A DNA stretch of 26,483 bases from NCBI GenBank assembly GCA_023401925.1, contig JAEXDA010000055.1:1-26483 (forward strand), in the 5' to 3' direction. The notes beneath the pieces were generated by a model that was not told where the DNA came from, made no database searches, and saw only the letters and a program-made list of their open reading frames with translations. The DNA is from Bacillota bacterium (lineage in GTDB: Bacteria > Bacillota > UBA4882 > UBA8346). Within the stretch, counting starts at the first letter, position 1. Each line of letters starts with the position of its first letter. The translations under genes and the position numbers were made by a program. Positions 1-8,118 of the stretch are shown in pieces.

Positions 1-285
1 GAATTCATTCTGTCACGGAAATCATTCTTTCTGTCGTCCAACGGATTCATTCCGTCACGGAAATAATTCTTTCTGTCATTCAATGAATTCATTCTGTCAC
101 GGAAATCATTCTTTCTGTCGTCCAACGGATTCATTCCGTCACGGAAATAATTCTTTCTGTCATTCAATGAATTCATTCTGTCACGGAAATCATTCTTTCT
201 GTCGTTCAATGAATCGATTCTGTCATGGAAATAATTCTTTCTCTCATCCAATGGATTCATTCCGTCACGGATCATTCGCTCCGTC
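1..285. repeat. 42-bp tandem repeat array with 84-bp higher-order period
   Basis: Six full 42-bp units begin at 1, 43, 85, 127, 169 and 211, and a seventh, degenerate one starts at 253 and fades out by about 285. Two unit types alternate. Units starting GAATTCATTCTGTCACGG are at 1, 85 and 169, and units starting GGATTCATTCCGTCACGG are at 43, 127 and 253, so the true period is about 84 bp. Within each unit the motif ATTC-N-TTCTGTC recurs at about 21 bp. The array probably continues left of the window. The unit length is a multiple of three, and one plus-strand frame stays open across it, encoding a 14-residue SFCHGNHSFCRPTD-like repeat. I see no ribosome site, and that frame runs antisense into the 3' end of the neighbouring acyltransferase gene, so I do not call it a gene. 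Confidence 0.9.
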
Positions 286-329
286 TAAATGCGCCCACAG
301 GTTCGGGGAAAATCCACCTAAAAGTTTAT

Positions 330-1523
330 TTAAGAAAATATCTTCCGGATCCACGGTATTTTTCGGATCAACCCACTAAACCCGAAACAAACCGGAACGA
401 TGATGATGATCATGAGTAGCATCTTGAATAACGGGTAGAGGAAAATCCCCTGCGCCAGTAAAGTGATCCCTATAAGGATTGGTGCGTGGAATACATATAC
501 CCCAAAGCCATTACTGGAAAGGAACTTGCTGATCTTTCCCTGATGATTATATCTCTCGCGGAATAACACCAATAAGCCAAGACAAACTCCAACACAGAAG
601 AATGATTCCCAAAGAGCATAAGCAAAGCTTTGCCAATAAGGTCCACCATTAAACTGTGTCATTCCTTTAATAGCGCCTCCGGTAACTATCAATATCATCC
701 AAAAAGGAATTCCCGCCCATAATGCAATTTTAAACCAGGTCATTCCAAACCGGTAGGGAATATTCAAGAATAAATTATGACGGTAAGCAAATATCCCAAC
801 AACAAAGAGTATGACGTAGGCCGAAAAGTAGCATAGTTGCATATTAAAGAATGATGTCCCGATGGGTTGCACCCATCGCACCAGGAAAGCACCGGTACTG
901 ATGAATAGCATTACCGCAATAACCTGGGTATGGGTTATTAAAAAGGTTTCATTCCTTTGCAAAGTCTCTTTTTTCGGTATTATCGCTCTTGCTAACCCGT
1001 ATAGGATCGAAAATATCAGTAAAGCAATGGCAAACCATAAGGGGCCGCTGGAACCGACGAACTGAAAACTGATGACGTAATTCCAGTATTGCCTTAGGAA
1101 ATCGGCAGGCATAGTATGCTCGAAAGACCACCGGATCAAAGTATTCAAGGGCTCGATGAACAACATATAAATTAAGGCGGGGATGCCCAAACGGAATAGT
1201 CGGTCGGTAATGAATTGAACAGCCCCTTTTTTATCATAAGAACCCGGTACAAAGTAACCGGCAATTAAAAAAAGGAAACCCATAAAATATGCCTGAGTGA
1301 AGGAGCCGTATATGGCGAAAAAAATAGTGGAAAACACATCCAGCGTCCTTTTTTCAATATAGTACCAGCTGCCAAAACTGCTATAAGTTACATTCAGATG
1401 CATTATGACGACAAAAATAATCATCAGCCAACGCAGATTGTCGATAAACAACAGCCGTTTCCCCGGCTCCGGATTTACCTGCGATTGGATAGCTGCTAAA
1501 CCGGGACTTTTTTGAACTGTCAT
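330..1523 (-). CDS. Acyltransferase-3 family integral membrane protein
   Basis: A polytopic membrane protein of about 397 residues with roughly ten hydrophobic segments. After a short cytoplasmic N-terminus comes FIDNLRWLMIIFVVIMHLN, which has the family's typical first membrane helix and conserved His. The motif ITDRLFRLGIPAL follows, with the conserved Arg residues of the acyltransferase-3 (OafA/NodX/OpgC-like) family. Members move acyl groups, often acetyl or succinyl, onto sugars of surface glycans or exported small molecules. The substrate cannot be read from the sequence. The start is either ATG at 1523 (11 nt after AGGAGG) or TTG at 1526 (8 nt after it); I chose ATG. No pathway partner lies nearby. 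The stop codon is only about 45 bp from the tandem repeat array, and no terminator hairpin is visible between them. Confidence 0.85.
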   Translation of the reverse strand: MTVQKSPGLAAIQSQVNPEPGKRLLFIDNLRWLMIIFVVIMHLNVTYSSFGSWYYIEKRTLDVFSTIFFAIYGSFTQAYFMGFLFLIAGYFVPGSYDKKGAVQFITDRLFRLGIPALIYMLFIEPLNTLIRWSFEHTMPADFLRQYWNYVISFQFVGSSGPLWFAIALLIFSILYGLARAIIPKKETLQRNETFLITHTQVIAVMLFISTGAFLVRWVQPIGTSFFNMQLCYFSAYVILFVVGIFAYRHNLFLNIPYRFGMTWFKIALWAGIPFWMILIVTGGAIKGMTQFNGGPYWQSFAYALWESFFCVGVCLGLLVLFRERYNHQGKISKFLSSNGFGVYVFHAPILIGITLLAQGIFLYPLFKMLLMIIIIVPVCFGFSGLIRKIPWIRKIFS

Positions 1524-1743
1524 CAAAAGAATAACCTCCTTTAATTCTTAAATTTTTAAAAAACTACTGGATAGTTCTTAGCATCCAATGATCTAAATCA
1601 AGGATAGTCCTACTTTTTACTCTGTTCTTCTAAACTTTATTCCTCCGTCTTTTTTAAAATGGGAATCCTATCAAAATACAATGGCCTATCGCATCGATGA
1701 CAATGGTAGTCTCTACTATCTTTTCATAAAAACAACAAAAAAA

Positions 1744-1862
1744 GAGGCTGTCTAAAAAGCAATTTGAAATCAATAAGAAATACAATATATGGGATCGTTG
1801 AATATACCAACTTCAATATATTGTATTTTTTTATCGCTAAATTTACTTTGGGACAGCCCCTC
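1744..1862. mobile_element. MITE-like inverted-repeat element, about 119 bp
   Basis: The stretch is bounded by imperfect terminal inverted repeats: GAGGCTGTCTAAAA at 1744 and, read from the other strand at 1862, GAGGGGCTGTCCCAAAG. Ends of this GGCTGTCyCAAA type occur on several insertion-sequence families. Inside it is a 13-bp perfect inverted repeat, AAATACAATATAT at 1778-1790 and its complement at 1816-1828, with a 25-nt spacer. There is no coding capacity, so it would be a non-autonomous element or a solo remnant. No target duplication is obvious. It sits in the 366-bp gap between lepA (stop at 1891) and the acyltransferase start. I see nothing convincing in the rest of that gap (1527-1743), although the acyltransferase promoter must lie there. 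Confidence 0.5.
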
Positions 1863-1890
1863 ATCGAAACGCCGCAATTATGATCAATCT

Positions 1891-3690
1891 TTAGTCTTCA
1901 ATTTTTAAAACCGCCAAAAACGCCTCCTGGGGAACTTCCACCGATCCCAGCTGTTTCATCCGCTTTTTGCCTTCTTTTTGCTTTTCCAGTAGTTTTCGTT
2001 TCCGGCTGATATCGCCGCCGTAACATTTGGCCAACACATCTTTGCGCATGGCTTTGATGGTTTCACGGGCAATAATTTTACTGCCAACGGCCGCCTGGAT
2101 CGGGACTTCGAATAATTGGCGGGGAATAATCTCTTTTAGTTTCTCCGCCAGCTGTCTGCCCCGCTGATAGGCTCGATCGCGGTGGACGATAGCCGACAAG
2201 GCGTCAACCACTTTTTCACTAATCATGATATCCAGTTTGACCAGTTCCGCCGGTTTATGCCCCAAGTATTCATAATCTAAAGAAGCATAACCCCGGGAAC
2301 GGGATTTTAGTTTATCAAAGAAGTCCATCAATATTTCGGCCAGCGGCAATTCATAGGTGAGCATCACCCGGGTCTCGGTGATATACTCCATGTTTGTGAA
2401 AACGCCCCGCTTCTCCTGGCACAATTCCATAATAGTCCCCACAAACTCACTGGGCAAAATGATGGTGGCCTTCACAACCGGTTCTTCCAAATGTTCCAGA
2501 TAATTGGCTGCCGGCAGCTCCGCCGGGTTGGAAATGTTTTCGACGTCACCGTTGGTCAAATAGACTTTATAAATGACGCTGGGAGCTGTGGCAATCAGGT
2601 TTAAATTATATTCCCGCTCCAATCGTTCCTGAATGATTTCCATATGCAAAAGCCCCAAAAATCCGCAACGGAAACCAAAACCCAGCGCTGTGGAACTCTC
2701 CGCCTCGAAAACTAACGCCGCATCATTGAGGTTTAATTTTTCGAGAGCATCCCGCAATTCGCCGTAAGCGGCGTTATCAACCGGGTAAAGTCCGCAATAG
2801 ACCATCGGCTGTATCGGACGGTATCCCGGCAAAGGAAGCAAGGCCGGATTGGCGGCATCGGTAATGGTGTCTCCTACCCGGACATCTTTCACTTCTTTCA
2901 TGGATGCAACCACAAAACCCACTTCTCCGGCTTCCAATTGGGGAGCCGGAGTCGGAGCCGGCCGGAATGTTCCAAGCTCCGTCACTTCAAATTCTTTTCC
3001 CGTGGCCATCATCCGGATTTTCTGACCTATCGACAACCGTCCCTCCATCATCCGAACATAGGCGATGGCACCGCGGTATGAGTCGAACAACGAGTCGAAA
3101 ATCAAAGCTTTCAGCGATAGCCGCGCATCACCGGCGGGCGGCTTAATTCTGGACACAATTGCTTCCAAAATATCTTCGGTCCCCAGACCGGTCTTGGCGC
3201 TGGCCAAAATACATTCTTCGGGATCAATTCCTATGATATCTTTGATTTCGTTTTTGGTCTTCTCCGGGTCGGCGCTGGGCAGGTCAACCTTGTTGATGAC
3301 CGGGATAATATCCAGATTAAGGTCCACTGCCAAATACAAGTTGGCGATGGTCTGAGCTTCAACTCCCTGAGTGGCGTCAACCACCAGTAGTGCTCCGTCA
3401 CAAGCCTTGAGGGAGCGCGAAACCTCGTAGGTAAAATCCACATGGCCGGGGGTGTCAATTAAGTTAAGAATATAGGTCTCCCCATTCTTGGCTTTATATT
3501 GCAACCGAACAGCTTGGGCTTTAATCGTTATCCCCCGTTCCCGTTCCAGATCCATGGAGTCCAGAACTTGTTCGGTCATTTCGCGTTCACTTAAGGCACC
3601 GGTATATTCCAGTAAACGATCAGCTAGGGTTGATTTCCCATGGTCAATGTGGGCGATAATGCAGAAGTTACGAATATTGGTCTGTATCAA
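1891..3690 (-). CDS. lepA: Elongation factor 4 (LepA), ribosome back-translocating GTPase
   Basis: LepA is a translational GTPase that acts on stalled or mis-translocated ribosomes and helps initiation and ribosome biogenesis. All GTPase motifs are present: AHIDHGKSTLADRLLEYTG (P-loop), the RERGITIKAQ switch, DTPGHVDF, NKVDLP and SAKTG. The LepA-specific C-terminal domain follows, including the LGHKPAELVKLDI stretch and a Lys-rich tail. The start is TTG at 3690, 7 nt after GGAGG, giving 599 residues, the same as E. coli LepA. An in-frame TTG at 3714 would lie upstream of the ribosome site and is rejected. A good sigma-A-type promoter lies at 3748-3776. lepA near gpr and rpsT is common in Firmicutes, but here other genes lie between them. 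Confidence 0.98.
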   Translation of the reverse strand: MIQTNIRNFCIIAHIDHGKSTLADRLLEYTGALSEREMTEQVLDSMDLERERGITIKAQAVRLQYKAKNGETYILNLIDTPGHVDFTYEVSRSLKACDGALLVVDATQGVEAQTIANLYLAVDLNLDIIPVINKVDLPSADPEKTKNEIKDIIGIDPEECILASAKTGLGTEDILEAIVSRIKPPAGDARLSLKALIFDSLFDSYRGAIAYVRMMEGRLSIGQKIRMMATGKEFEVTELGTFRPAPTPAPQLEAGEVGFVVASMKEVKDVRVGDTITDAANPALLPLPGYRPIQPMVYCGLYPVDNAAYGELRDALEKLNLNDAALVFEAESSTALGFGFRCGFLGLLHMEIIQERLEREYNLNLIATAPSVIYKVYLTNGDVENISNPAELPAANYLEHLEEPVVKATIILPSEFVGTIMELCQEKRGVFTNMEYITETRVMLTYELPLAEILMDFFDKLKSRSRGYASLDYEYLGHKPAELVKLDIMISEKVVDALSAIVHRDRAYQRGRQLAEKLKEIIPRQLFEVPIQAAVGSKIIARETIKAMRKDVLAKCYGGDISRKRKLLEKQKEGKKRMKQLGSVEVPQEAFLAVLKIED

Positions 3691-3747
3691 TGAGTTACCT
3701 CCAAGGACTTTCAATCATTCAAAAAAGGTTATTACTAACAACATTTT

Positions 3748-3776
3748 AATTTATCATATAGGGCTTTGAAAGTCAA
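3748..3776 (-). promoter_or_regulatory. lepA promoter (sigma-A type)
   Basis: On the minus strand, TTGACT (3776-3771), a 17-bp spacer and TAAATT (3753-3748). This predicts a leader of about 50 nt before the lepA start. The surrounding bases closely match the hisD promoter at 12879-12907. Confidence 0.75.
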
Positions 3777-3871
3777 TGAAAGCTCCTTCATATCCCAAAT
3801 CAAAAAATTCAGTTTCGATAGCTCTGACCTCATTGTGAGTTACCCCTCTTTTGGGGATACCAACCCCATTT

Positions 3872-4504
3872 CTATCGCATAGGCCACCGCTTGAGCCGGC
3901 TGTTAAGGTGAAGTTTGCTAGCGATTTCTCCCATATGGTATTTAACTTGCGATTCGGTAATCCCAAATCTTGCTGCAGTCATCTTATATGTGAGGCCCTG
4001 AGCGACCAACTTTAAAATCTCCACCTCTCTTTGAGTAAGTTTGGATGATACTTCGCTTGGGACAACTTCGGCCATTTCAGTTTCTCGTTCCCGCCGGGCG
4101 AATTCCCGCAAGATTTTTCCGGCCAGACCCGGCGAAAGCGGCGATTCACCGGTGGCGAGTCCAGTAAGCAACTCCAGGAAATTATCCCTGTTCAAGCCCT
4201 TCAATAAATAACCTGAGGCCCCGGCCTTAATTGCTTCAAAGAGGCACAGATCATCCTCTGATACGGTTAAGAGAACGATTTTAACCTTGGGGTACTTTCC
4301 TTTAATAAGACGGGTCGTCTCAATTCCATCTATTCCAGGCATCTGAATATCTATCAAAATTACCTCAGGCTGCAACTTAGCTGCTTTGATTAGAGCTTCC
4401 TGACCATTATTGGCGATACCAGCCACTTCAATTTCATTGGCTTCTAATAAGTCATACAGTCCTTCTAAAAACAAATCATTATCGTCCACTAAAAGTACCC
4501 GCAT
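3872..4504 (-). CDS. NarL/FixJ-type response regulator, frameshifted near its C-terminus
   Basis: The receiver domain (about 1-118) has acidic pocket residues D7 and D8, phosphoacceptor D52 in LIDIQMPG, and K102 in GYLLKG. A LuxR-type HTH follows (about 156-203, LTQREVEILKLVAQG...VKYHMGEIASKLHLNSR). This is a DNA-binding response regulator. After NSR (residue 203) the frame reads LKRWPMR and stops. Adding one G to the CCGG at this point would restore AQAVAYAIEMGLVSPKEG and a stop at 3840-3842, giving 221 residues with the usual NSR-AQAVAYA ending. So either a 1-bp deletion or a sequencing error truncated the last HTH helix. The recognition region also has KMTAARFGI where KEIAARLGI is usual. 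The expected partner kinase, immediately upstream, is a wreck. Confidence 0.85.
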   Translation of the reverse strand: MRVLLVDDNDLFLEGLYDLLEANEIEVAGIANNGQEALIKAAKLQPEVILIDIQMPGIDGIETTRLIKGKYPKVKIVLLTVSEDDLCLFEAIKAGASGYLLKGLNRDNFLELLTGLATGESPLSPGLAGKILREFARRERETEMAEVVPSEVSSKLTQREVEILKLVAQGLTYKMTAARFGITESQVKYHMGEIASKLHLNSRLKRWPMR

Positions 4505-4585
4505 ACCGATTTTACCTCACTTTTAAATCAATCCGGCAAGGAACTTTTACATTCCCCCCAATTGAAACTTAAGCATTCTGTAAAA

Positions 4586-4632
4586 CGGCGATGACAAAAA
4601 CACCTACCCGGCCATTTTCTGTTTTATCGCCG
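4586..4632 (-). terminator. Possible hairpin terminator between kinase remnant and regulator
   Basis: On the minus strand, CGGCGAT (4632-4626) pairs with ATCGCCG (4592-4586). An inner AAAACA/TGTTTT pairing extends the stem, and TTTT follows. It could separate the kinase remnant from the response regulator. The inner part is imperfect, so the call is tentative. Confidence 0.35.
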
Positions 4633-5262
4633 ATAATTGCCACTCAATTTGGGGTACAAATTGAATATCGATCCCAATTTATCATTTAATGGGACACCGA
4701 GTTTTATCATACAACCTTCCTTTAATTTTGAACATATCTCGATATTGGCGCCGATTTCGGCTGCCCTTTCCTGCATGATATGCAATCCATACTCCCGCTT
4801 TTTAGTACGGCCCGGTCTGGATCAAAACGGATTCCGTTATCCTCAACAGAAGTTTCTGCCCTATTTTTCCATTAACCTGAATTACGACTCCAACCGGCAT
4901 TGCTTTCGCATGTTTTCTTACATTGGTCAATAATTTTTGAATCATCCGTTTAATTGTAGGCAAACAACCGTAAAAAACATCACATTCTCGATATTACCGA
5001 TTGCCGACATTTCCGTGGTTATTTCGTAATTGGCCTGTTCATGATGGTCGCCGGCAATCCAGGAACGGGCTGCTTCAAGCTGCATGTTTAAATAACCCAA
5101 TGATTGCCTCCGCCCATCATGAAGTTCCCGTCCACTCCCGATATGATAAAAGCAACGGGCAATTTTTGCTCCTGAAAGCTGACTAAAATCATACATTTCC
5201 AACACCGAATTATCTTTTTCCTGTTGATTATTTCGAAAATTTTTACCAAAATCCTTTTTCAA
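4624..5262 (-). pseudogene. Degraded NarL-type sensor histidine kinase
   Basis: One frame (5262-4942) encodes a recognisable H-box region, RELHDGRRQSLGYLNMQLEAA, like the HisKA_3 dimerisation domain (usual form ELHDGVGQSL). That frame then stops. Shifted by one base, from about 4960 down, the ATPase domain reads PTIKRMIQKLLTNVRKHAKA (N box). After another shift come VEDNGIRFDPDRA (G1 box) and, after a third, GLHIMQERAAEIGANIEI followed by KEGCMIKLGVPL to a stop at 4624. The roughly 50-60 residues normally lying between H-box and N-box are missing, as are all N-terminal sensor segments. A run of inserted residues (CFYHIGSG) splits the usual IARELHDG. Several independent frameshifts plus deletions argue for a real pseudogene rather than sequencing error. 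Confidence 0.85.
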
Positions 5263-5349
5263 TTTCTATTGAATATTAATCGCCCAGCGCTCTATGATTA
5301 TAAAAATTATTCACCCCGGGAAAAATCTTTAGTACCCAAAGAGTTATTA

Positions 5350-5383
5350 CCAAAAATAAAATCGTGCGTTACGGGCGCACGAT
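5350..5383 (-). terminator. Rho-independent terminator of the gpr gene unit
   Basis: A perfect 8-bp stem on the minus strand, ATCGTGCG/CGCACGAT with a 7-nt loop (5383-5361), is followed by TTTTATTTTTGG. It lies about 90 bp beyond the last gene of the gpr unit. Confidence 0.85.
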
Positions 5384-5469
5384 CAAGGCAATATAATAAA
5401 TTTAATTCATGACTCATCCAGGCCGAAAGTAAACCTCCCTTGAAAATTAGGTTTCAATCTGGAATCTTT

Positions 5470-5805
5470 TCATTCATATTCATCTCTTGAAACAGTTTTC
5501 CCGCCCTGAAAACCCTTTCTCCATTGAATCTGCAAGGGTTTGGTGTTTACAGTCAAAGCAAAATTACGGTTATAAATCAGCCATTTGCCGGAATGATTTT
5601 GGATATGGACTGGCGCTGGGAAATTAATCGTTTCACGCCATTGGGCTGTCTGAATTTGCAGGCCTGAACCTAGCCAGCGACACTGCAGATTTGGCTTGCC
5701 TGCGGCCAATAGCTTACCGGTATTGAGGAGCGTTAAGTAAAAACCAGCTCCGCATAAAAAAACTGCCATGATCATGATAAAAAACATTTTCAAAAAATTC
5801 TTCAC
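5470..5805 (-). CDS. Small membrane-anchored protein of unknown function
   Basis: I do not recognise this 111-residue protein. It has one N-terminal hydrophobic helix (MFFIMIMAVFLCGAGFYLTLL) preceded by Lys residues, so it is either anchored or exported. The remainder is rich in Trp and Gln (WLGSGLQIQTAQWRETINF, QIQWRKGFQGG) and looks beta-rich and extracytoplasmic. The start chosen is GTG at 5805, 9 nt after AAGAGG. A TTG at 5814 directly abuts the ribosome site and is rejected. It is the last gene of the apparent gpr unit, 79 bp after the previous gene, and is followed by a strong terminator. A role in sporulation or germination is suggested only by position. Confidence 0.65.
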   Translation of the reverse strand: MKNFLKMFFIMIMAVFLCGAGFYLTLLNTGKLLAAGKPNLQCRWLGSGLQIQTAQWRETINFPAPVHIQNHSGKWLIYNRNFALTVNTKPLQIQWRKGFQGGKTVSRDEYE

Positions 5806-5884
5806 CTTCAGCAACCTCTTAAAAAATTTTCGTGGATGCGCTCAGCCAAAACTTTTTCGATTCAACACATCTTCATGAACTTAT

Positions 5885-6580
5885 TCACTCAAGATTCACT
5901 TTTCCCAAAGTTGGGATGATATCTTCATTTATAATCTGCATGAAAGTCGAAAAAACCTCGCTCTCCCGGTTGTTTTGATTCCCTTGTTTTTCGTCCCACA
6001 TGAACTCATAAAGGGTATTCTTTACGCCGGTTTCTTTTTTTAAAGAAAAGGTTGATAACCGGCCCGCCAACGCCTGAGTGAGTTTTCCCGCCAGAAGAGA
6101 CGAATTGGTTTCAGGCATGCCGAAAAAAAATCGATTGCGAATCCCACCATTTTTCCCCGATATTTCCGGCATCTTCTTAAAACCGATTAAAATCGAAGAA
6201 CCGTTCAAGCCCGCTAATTCCCATGAACCGGGATCTAGACTTTCAACCTCTATGAGCATGACTTGGGGAAAATGATTTTTTAATTGGCCTTGCAGTTCTT
6301 GGACAAAAGATTTAAATGGCGTCGCATTTTCCAGGTTGTCCGGCTCATAAACCTGCAAAATTATTTTCCCGGAATGGTTTGTAAAAGCTGGCACTGTAGG
6401 CCCATTTTCGTTCATTTGAGCAATATCGGACCAAATTCTTACCAGATTTTTCTTTTGCAGAGTATACCATGCCTGGATCCTTGTCTGATCGGAGGCCAGA
6501 CTGCCAAACAATCCCAATAGGAAAAAGACCACCCCGTAAAAAAGATAGAGCTTAATCCATCCTTTTAAAGGATTCACCAT
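5885..6580 (-). CDS. Membrane-anchored protein of unknown function in the usual spoIIP position
   Basis: 231 residues: a short basic N-terminus, one membrane helix (LYLFYGVVFFLLGLFGSLA) and a soluble domain of about 190 residues. The soluble part has KIILQVYEPDN, VESLDPGSWELAGLNGSS and ILIGFKKM stretches that I cannot assign to a family. In many Firmicutes the gene between gpr and lepA is spoIIP, which encodes a membrane-anchored peptidoglycan hydrolase needed for engulfment. The topology fits, but the protein is short and I see no HTH-x-SE zinc or catalytic motif, so I do not call it SpoIIP. The start is ATG at 6580, 8 nt after GGAGGG; the ATG at 6586 is too close to that site. It follows gpr by 90 bp. 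Confidence 0.75.
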   Translation of the reverse strand: MVNPLKGWIKLYLFYGVVFFLLGLFGSLASDQTRIQAWYTLQKKNLVRIWSDIAQMNENGPTVPAFTNHSGKIILQVYEPDNLENATPFKSFVQELQGQLKNHFPQVMLIEVESLDPGSWELAGLNGSSILIGFKKMPEISGKNGGIRNRFFFGMPETNSSLLAGKLTQALAGRLSTFSLKKETGVKNTLYEFMWDEKQGNQNNRESEVFSTFMQIINEDIIPTLGKVNLE

Positions 6581-6670
6581 ATCCATATCCCTCCGCCACA
6601 GGAATATGAAAGCCGGATGAATTTTAGAACACTGCCTGATGTTTTTGCTTCCTGCTATTCATTTTCGTTC

Positions 6671-7654
6671 TCAATTTAAGTACCGAAACACTTCTTCGGG
6701 GCTGACTCCGGGATGGATGGCTATATTTAAGGCCCCTGATACTACCCGTGCCAGATCATCAATCATTACATCGATTTCTTTAGGAGTTACTATTAAACTG
6801 TTCATATAAGGGGATAGTACTCTTTTGATTAAATCTTGCTGGTTAAAGGCCTTTGGATTGATTAAAGCCGGAGCCATCCGATTAATTTCAAACATAGCAT
6901 CATGAACAATGGTCGTTGCTTCTACTACTGTTGGAACTCCGATGGCTATCACCGGCAGTCCTAAAGTCTGGGGGGTAATCCCCACTCTTTTGTTTCCCAG
7001 GCCTGATCCCGGATGGATACCGGTGTCCGCCAATTGGATAGTAGCCCCAAGCCGCTGCGTGCTCCTTGAAGCCAAAGCATCGACCGCTATCACAAATTTG
7101 GGCTTGGCGCGCTGCACGACTCCCATCACAATCTCTCCGGTTTCAATCCCGGTAGTGCCCAAAACCCCTGGCGCAATAGCAGAGAGTGGCCTGAGTCCTC
7201 CCTTTTTTTCCGGTGGTGAAGACTCAACCAAATGTCGTGTCACTAAAATATGTTCAACAACCTTAGGCCCTAAGGCATCGGGGGTGGCATTCCAGTTTCC
7301 AAGTCCTACCACCAAACAAGGATCATTCTCCCCCACACCAATTTTCCCAATAAAGCCTTCAATCTCTTTGGCAACCAGAAAAGCAACTTCTTCCAATTGA
7401 TCACGATCGCGACTCCGTAATGAAGGAGATTCTAAAGTTACATAGTGTCCTGGAAGTTTACCGATGGTTTTTCCCGCTTCTTCATTTTCTACATGAACCC
7501 TGGTAATTAATGTATTCCCGTGCTTTTCGGTTTGTGTCCCCACTCCCGGTGGTTCCACGCCCCTGCTTCGTTCGATGGATAACTCCCTGGATTCTAACGC
7601 TAGATCCGTGTGGAGCTCGCCCATTTTTTCCAAAGTATCGACTGTCGTTTCCAA
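6671..7654 (-). CDS. gpr: Germination protease GPR (spore endopeptidase)
   Basis: GPR cleaves small acid-soluble spore proteins during germination. It is made as a zymogen in the forespore and activates by removing its propeptide. The match to Bacillus GPR is clear along the whole length: HTDLALESREL near the N-terminal processing region, VGLGNWNATPDALGP with D126, APGVLGTTGIETGEI, FVIAVDALASRS with D192, and ADTGIHPGSGLGNKR. D126 and D192 correspond to the two aspartates shown to matter in B. megaterium GPR. At 327 residues it is about 40 shorter than Bacillus GPR, mainly because an insertion before the C-terminal region is missing. The start is TTG at 7654, preceded by AAAGGGGTAGGAA. This gene is the best evidence that the host forms endospores. 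It lies 28 bp downstream of a small membrane-protein gene. Confidence 0.97.
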   Translation of the reverse strand: METTVDTLEKMGELHTDLALESRELSIERSRGVEPPGVGTQTEKHGNTLITRVHVENEEAGKTIGKLPGHYVTLESPSLRSRDRDQLEEVAFLVAKEIEGFIGKIGVGENDPCLVVGLGNWNATPDALGPKVVEHILVTRHLVESSPPEKKGGLRPLSAIAPGVLGTTGIETGEIVMGVVQRAKPKFVIAVDALASRSTQRLGATIQLADTGIHPGSGLGNKRVGITPQTLGLPVIAIGVPTVVEATTIVHDAMFEINRMAPALINPKAFNQQDLIKRVLSPYMNSLIVTPKEIDVMIDDLARVVSGALNIAIHPGVSPEEVFRYLN

Positions 7655-7682
7655 TTCCTACCCCTTTCAACCTTTATCCTTT

Positions 7683-8042
7683 TCATAATGGATCCGGCAA
7701 TATCATTTCCAGCAGAACGACTCCTAAATACAAAATTAGTATTCCCGCCAAAGAAAGATTCACACCGGAAAATAAGGAACGGATCAAAAAAAGTCCTATT
7801 AAAATGCTGATACCAACAAAAGCGCAGCGATAACGAATTAGTTTCAAGCTGCATAATACGTATCGAAAAAAATGAGCAACCAACGTGGTGAGCAATGCCT
7901 CCAGTAAAATCAAATAACGGCCGCCAAGTTTTAAGTCCGGTAAAAGTAAGTTTCCGGCTATCATCAACAGGGATATGGAAATAAATCTTAATACGAATAC
8001 CACATCATCGCCCCGCAACAAAGGATTTGTTCCTGGATTCAA
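7683..8042 (-). CDS. Small polytopic membrane protein of unknown function
   Basis: A very hydrophobic protein of up to 119 residues with three or four membrane segments (FISISLLMIAGNLLLP, YLILLEALLTTLVAHFF, FVGISILIGLFLI, LAGILILYLGVVLLEMIL). I do not recognise the family. The start is uncertain. TTG at 8042 lacks a ribosome site, whereas in-frame TTG at 8021 lies 8 nt after AGGA and may be the true start (112 residues). It is the first gene of the unit that contains gpr, 28 bp upstream of it, so coexpression in the forespore is possible. I could not find a convincing sigma-G promoter before it. Confidence 0.6.
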   Translation of the reverse strand: MNPGTNPLLRGDDVVFVLRFISISLLMIAGNLLLPDLKLGGRYLILLEALLTTLVAHFFRYVLCSLKLIRYRCAFVGISILIGLFLIRSLFSGVNLSLAGILILYLGVVLLEMILPDPL

Positions 8043-8118
8043 AATTGCCAGAGGACGCTACTTCGATTTGATTTTTAAGTGGCCCTCTTCGTGATGAAAC
8101 CGTTTCTACTTGGAGAGC

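Noticed and set aside
1..285. CRISPR array
   Set aside because: The repeats are contiguous with no unique spacers, and no cas gene is present.
83..379. A 98-codon Cys/His-rich ORF over the tandem repeats
   Set aside because: It has no ribosome site, results from an in-frame repeat, and its end lies antisense to the acyltransferase gene.
1778..1828. lepA terminator
   Set aside because: The hairpin is AT-rich and lacks a T tract in the lepA direction; it fits better as the inner repeat of the MITE-like element.
3754..3966. A separate 70-codon gene after the response regulator
   Set aside because: Its start reads out of frame through the HTH region; the useful part is only the lost C-terminus of the regulator.
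4637..4933. A 98-codon plus-strand ORF
   Set aside because: It is antisense to the kinase pseudogene, whose fragments are clearly recognisable on the other strand.
6909..7400. A 163-codon plus-strand ORF
   Set aside because: It lies wholly antisense to gpr, has no ribosome site and shows no family pattern.
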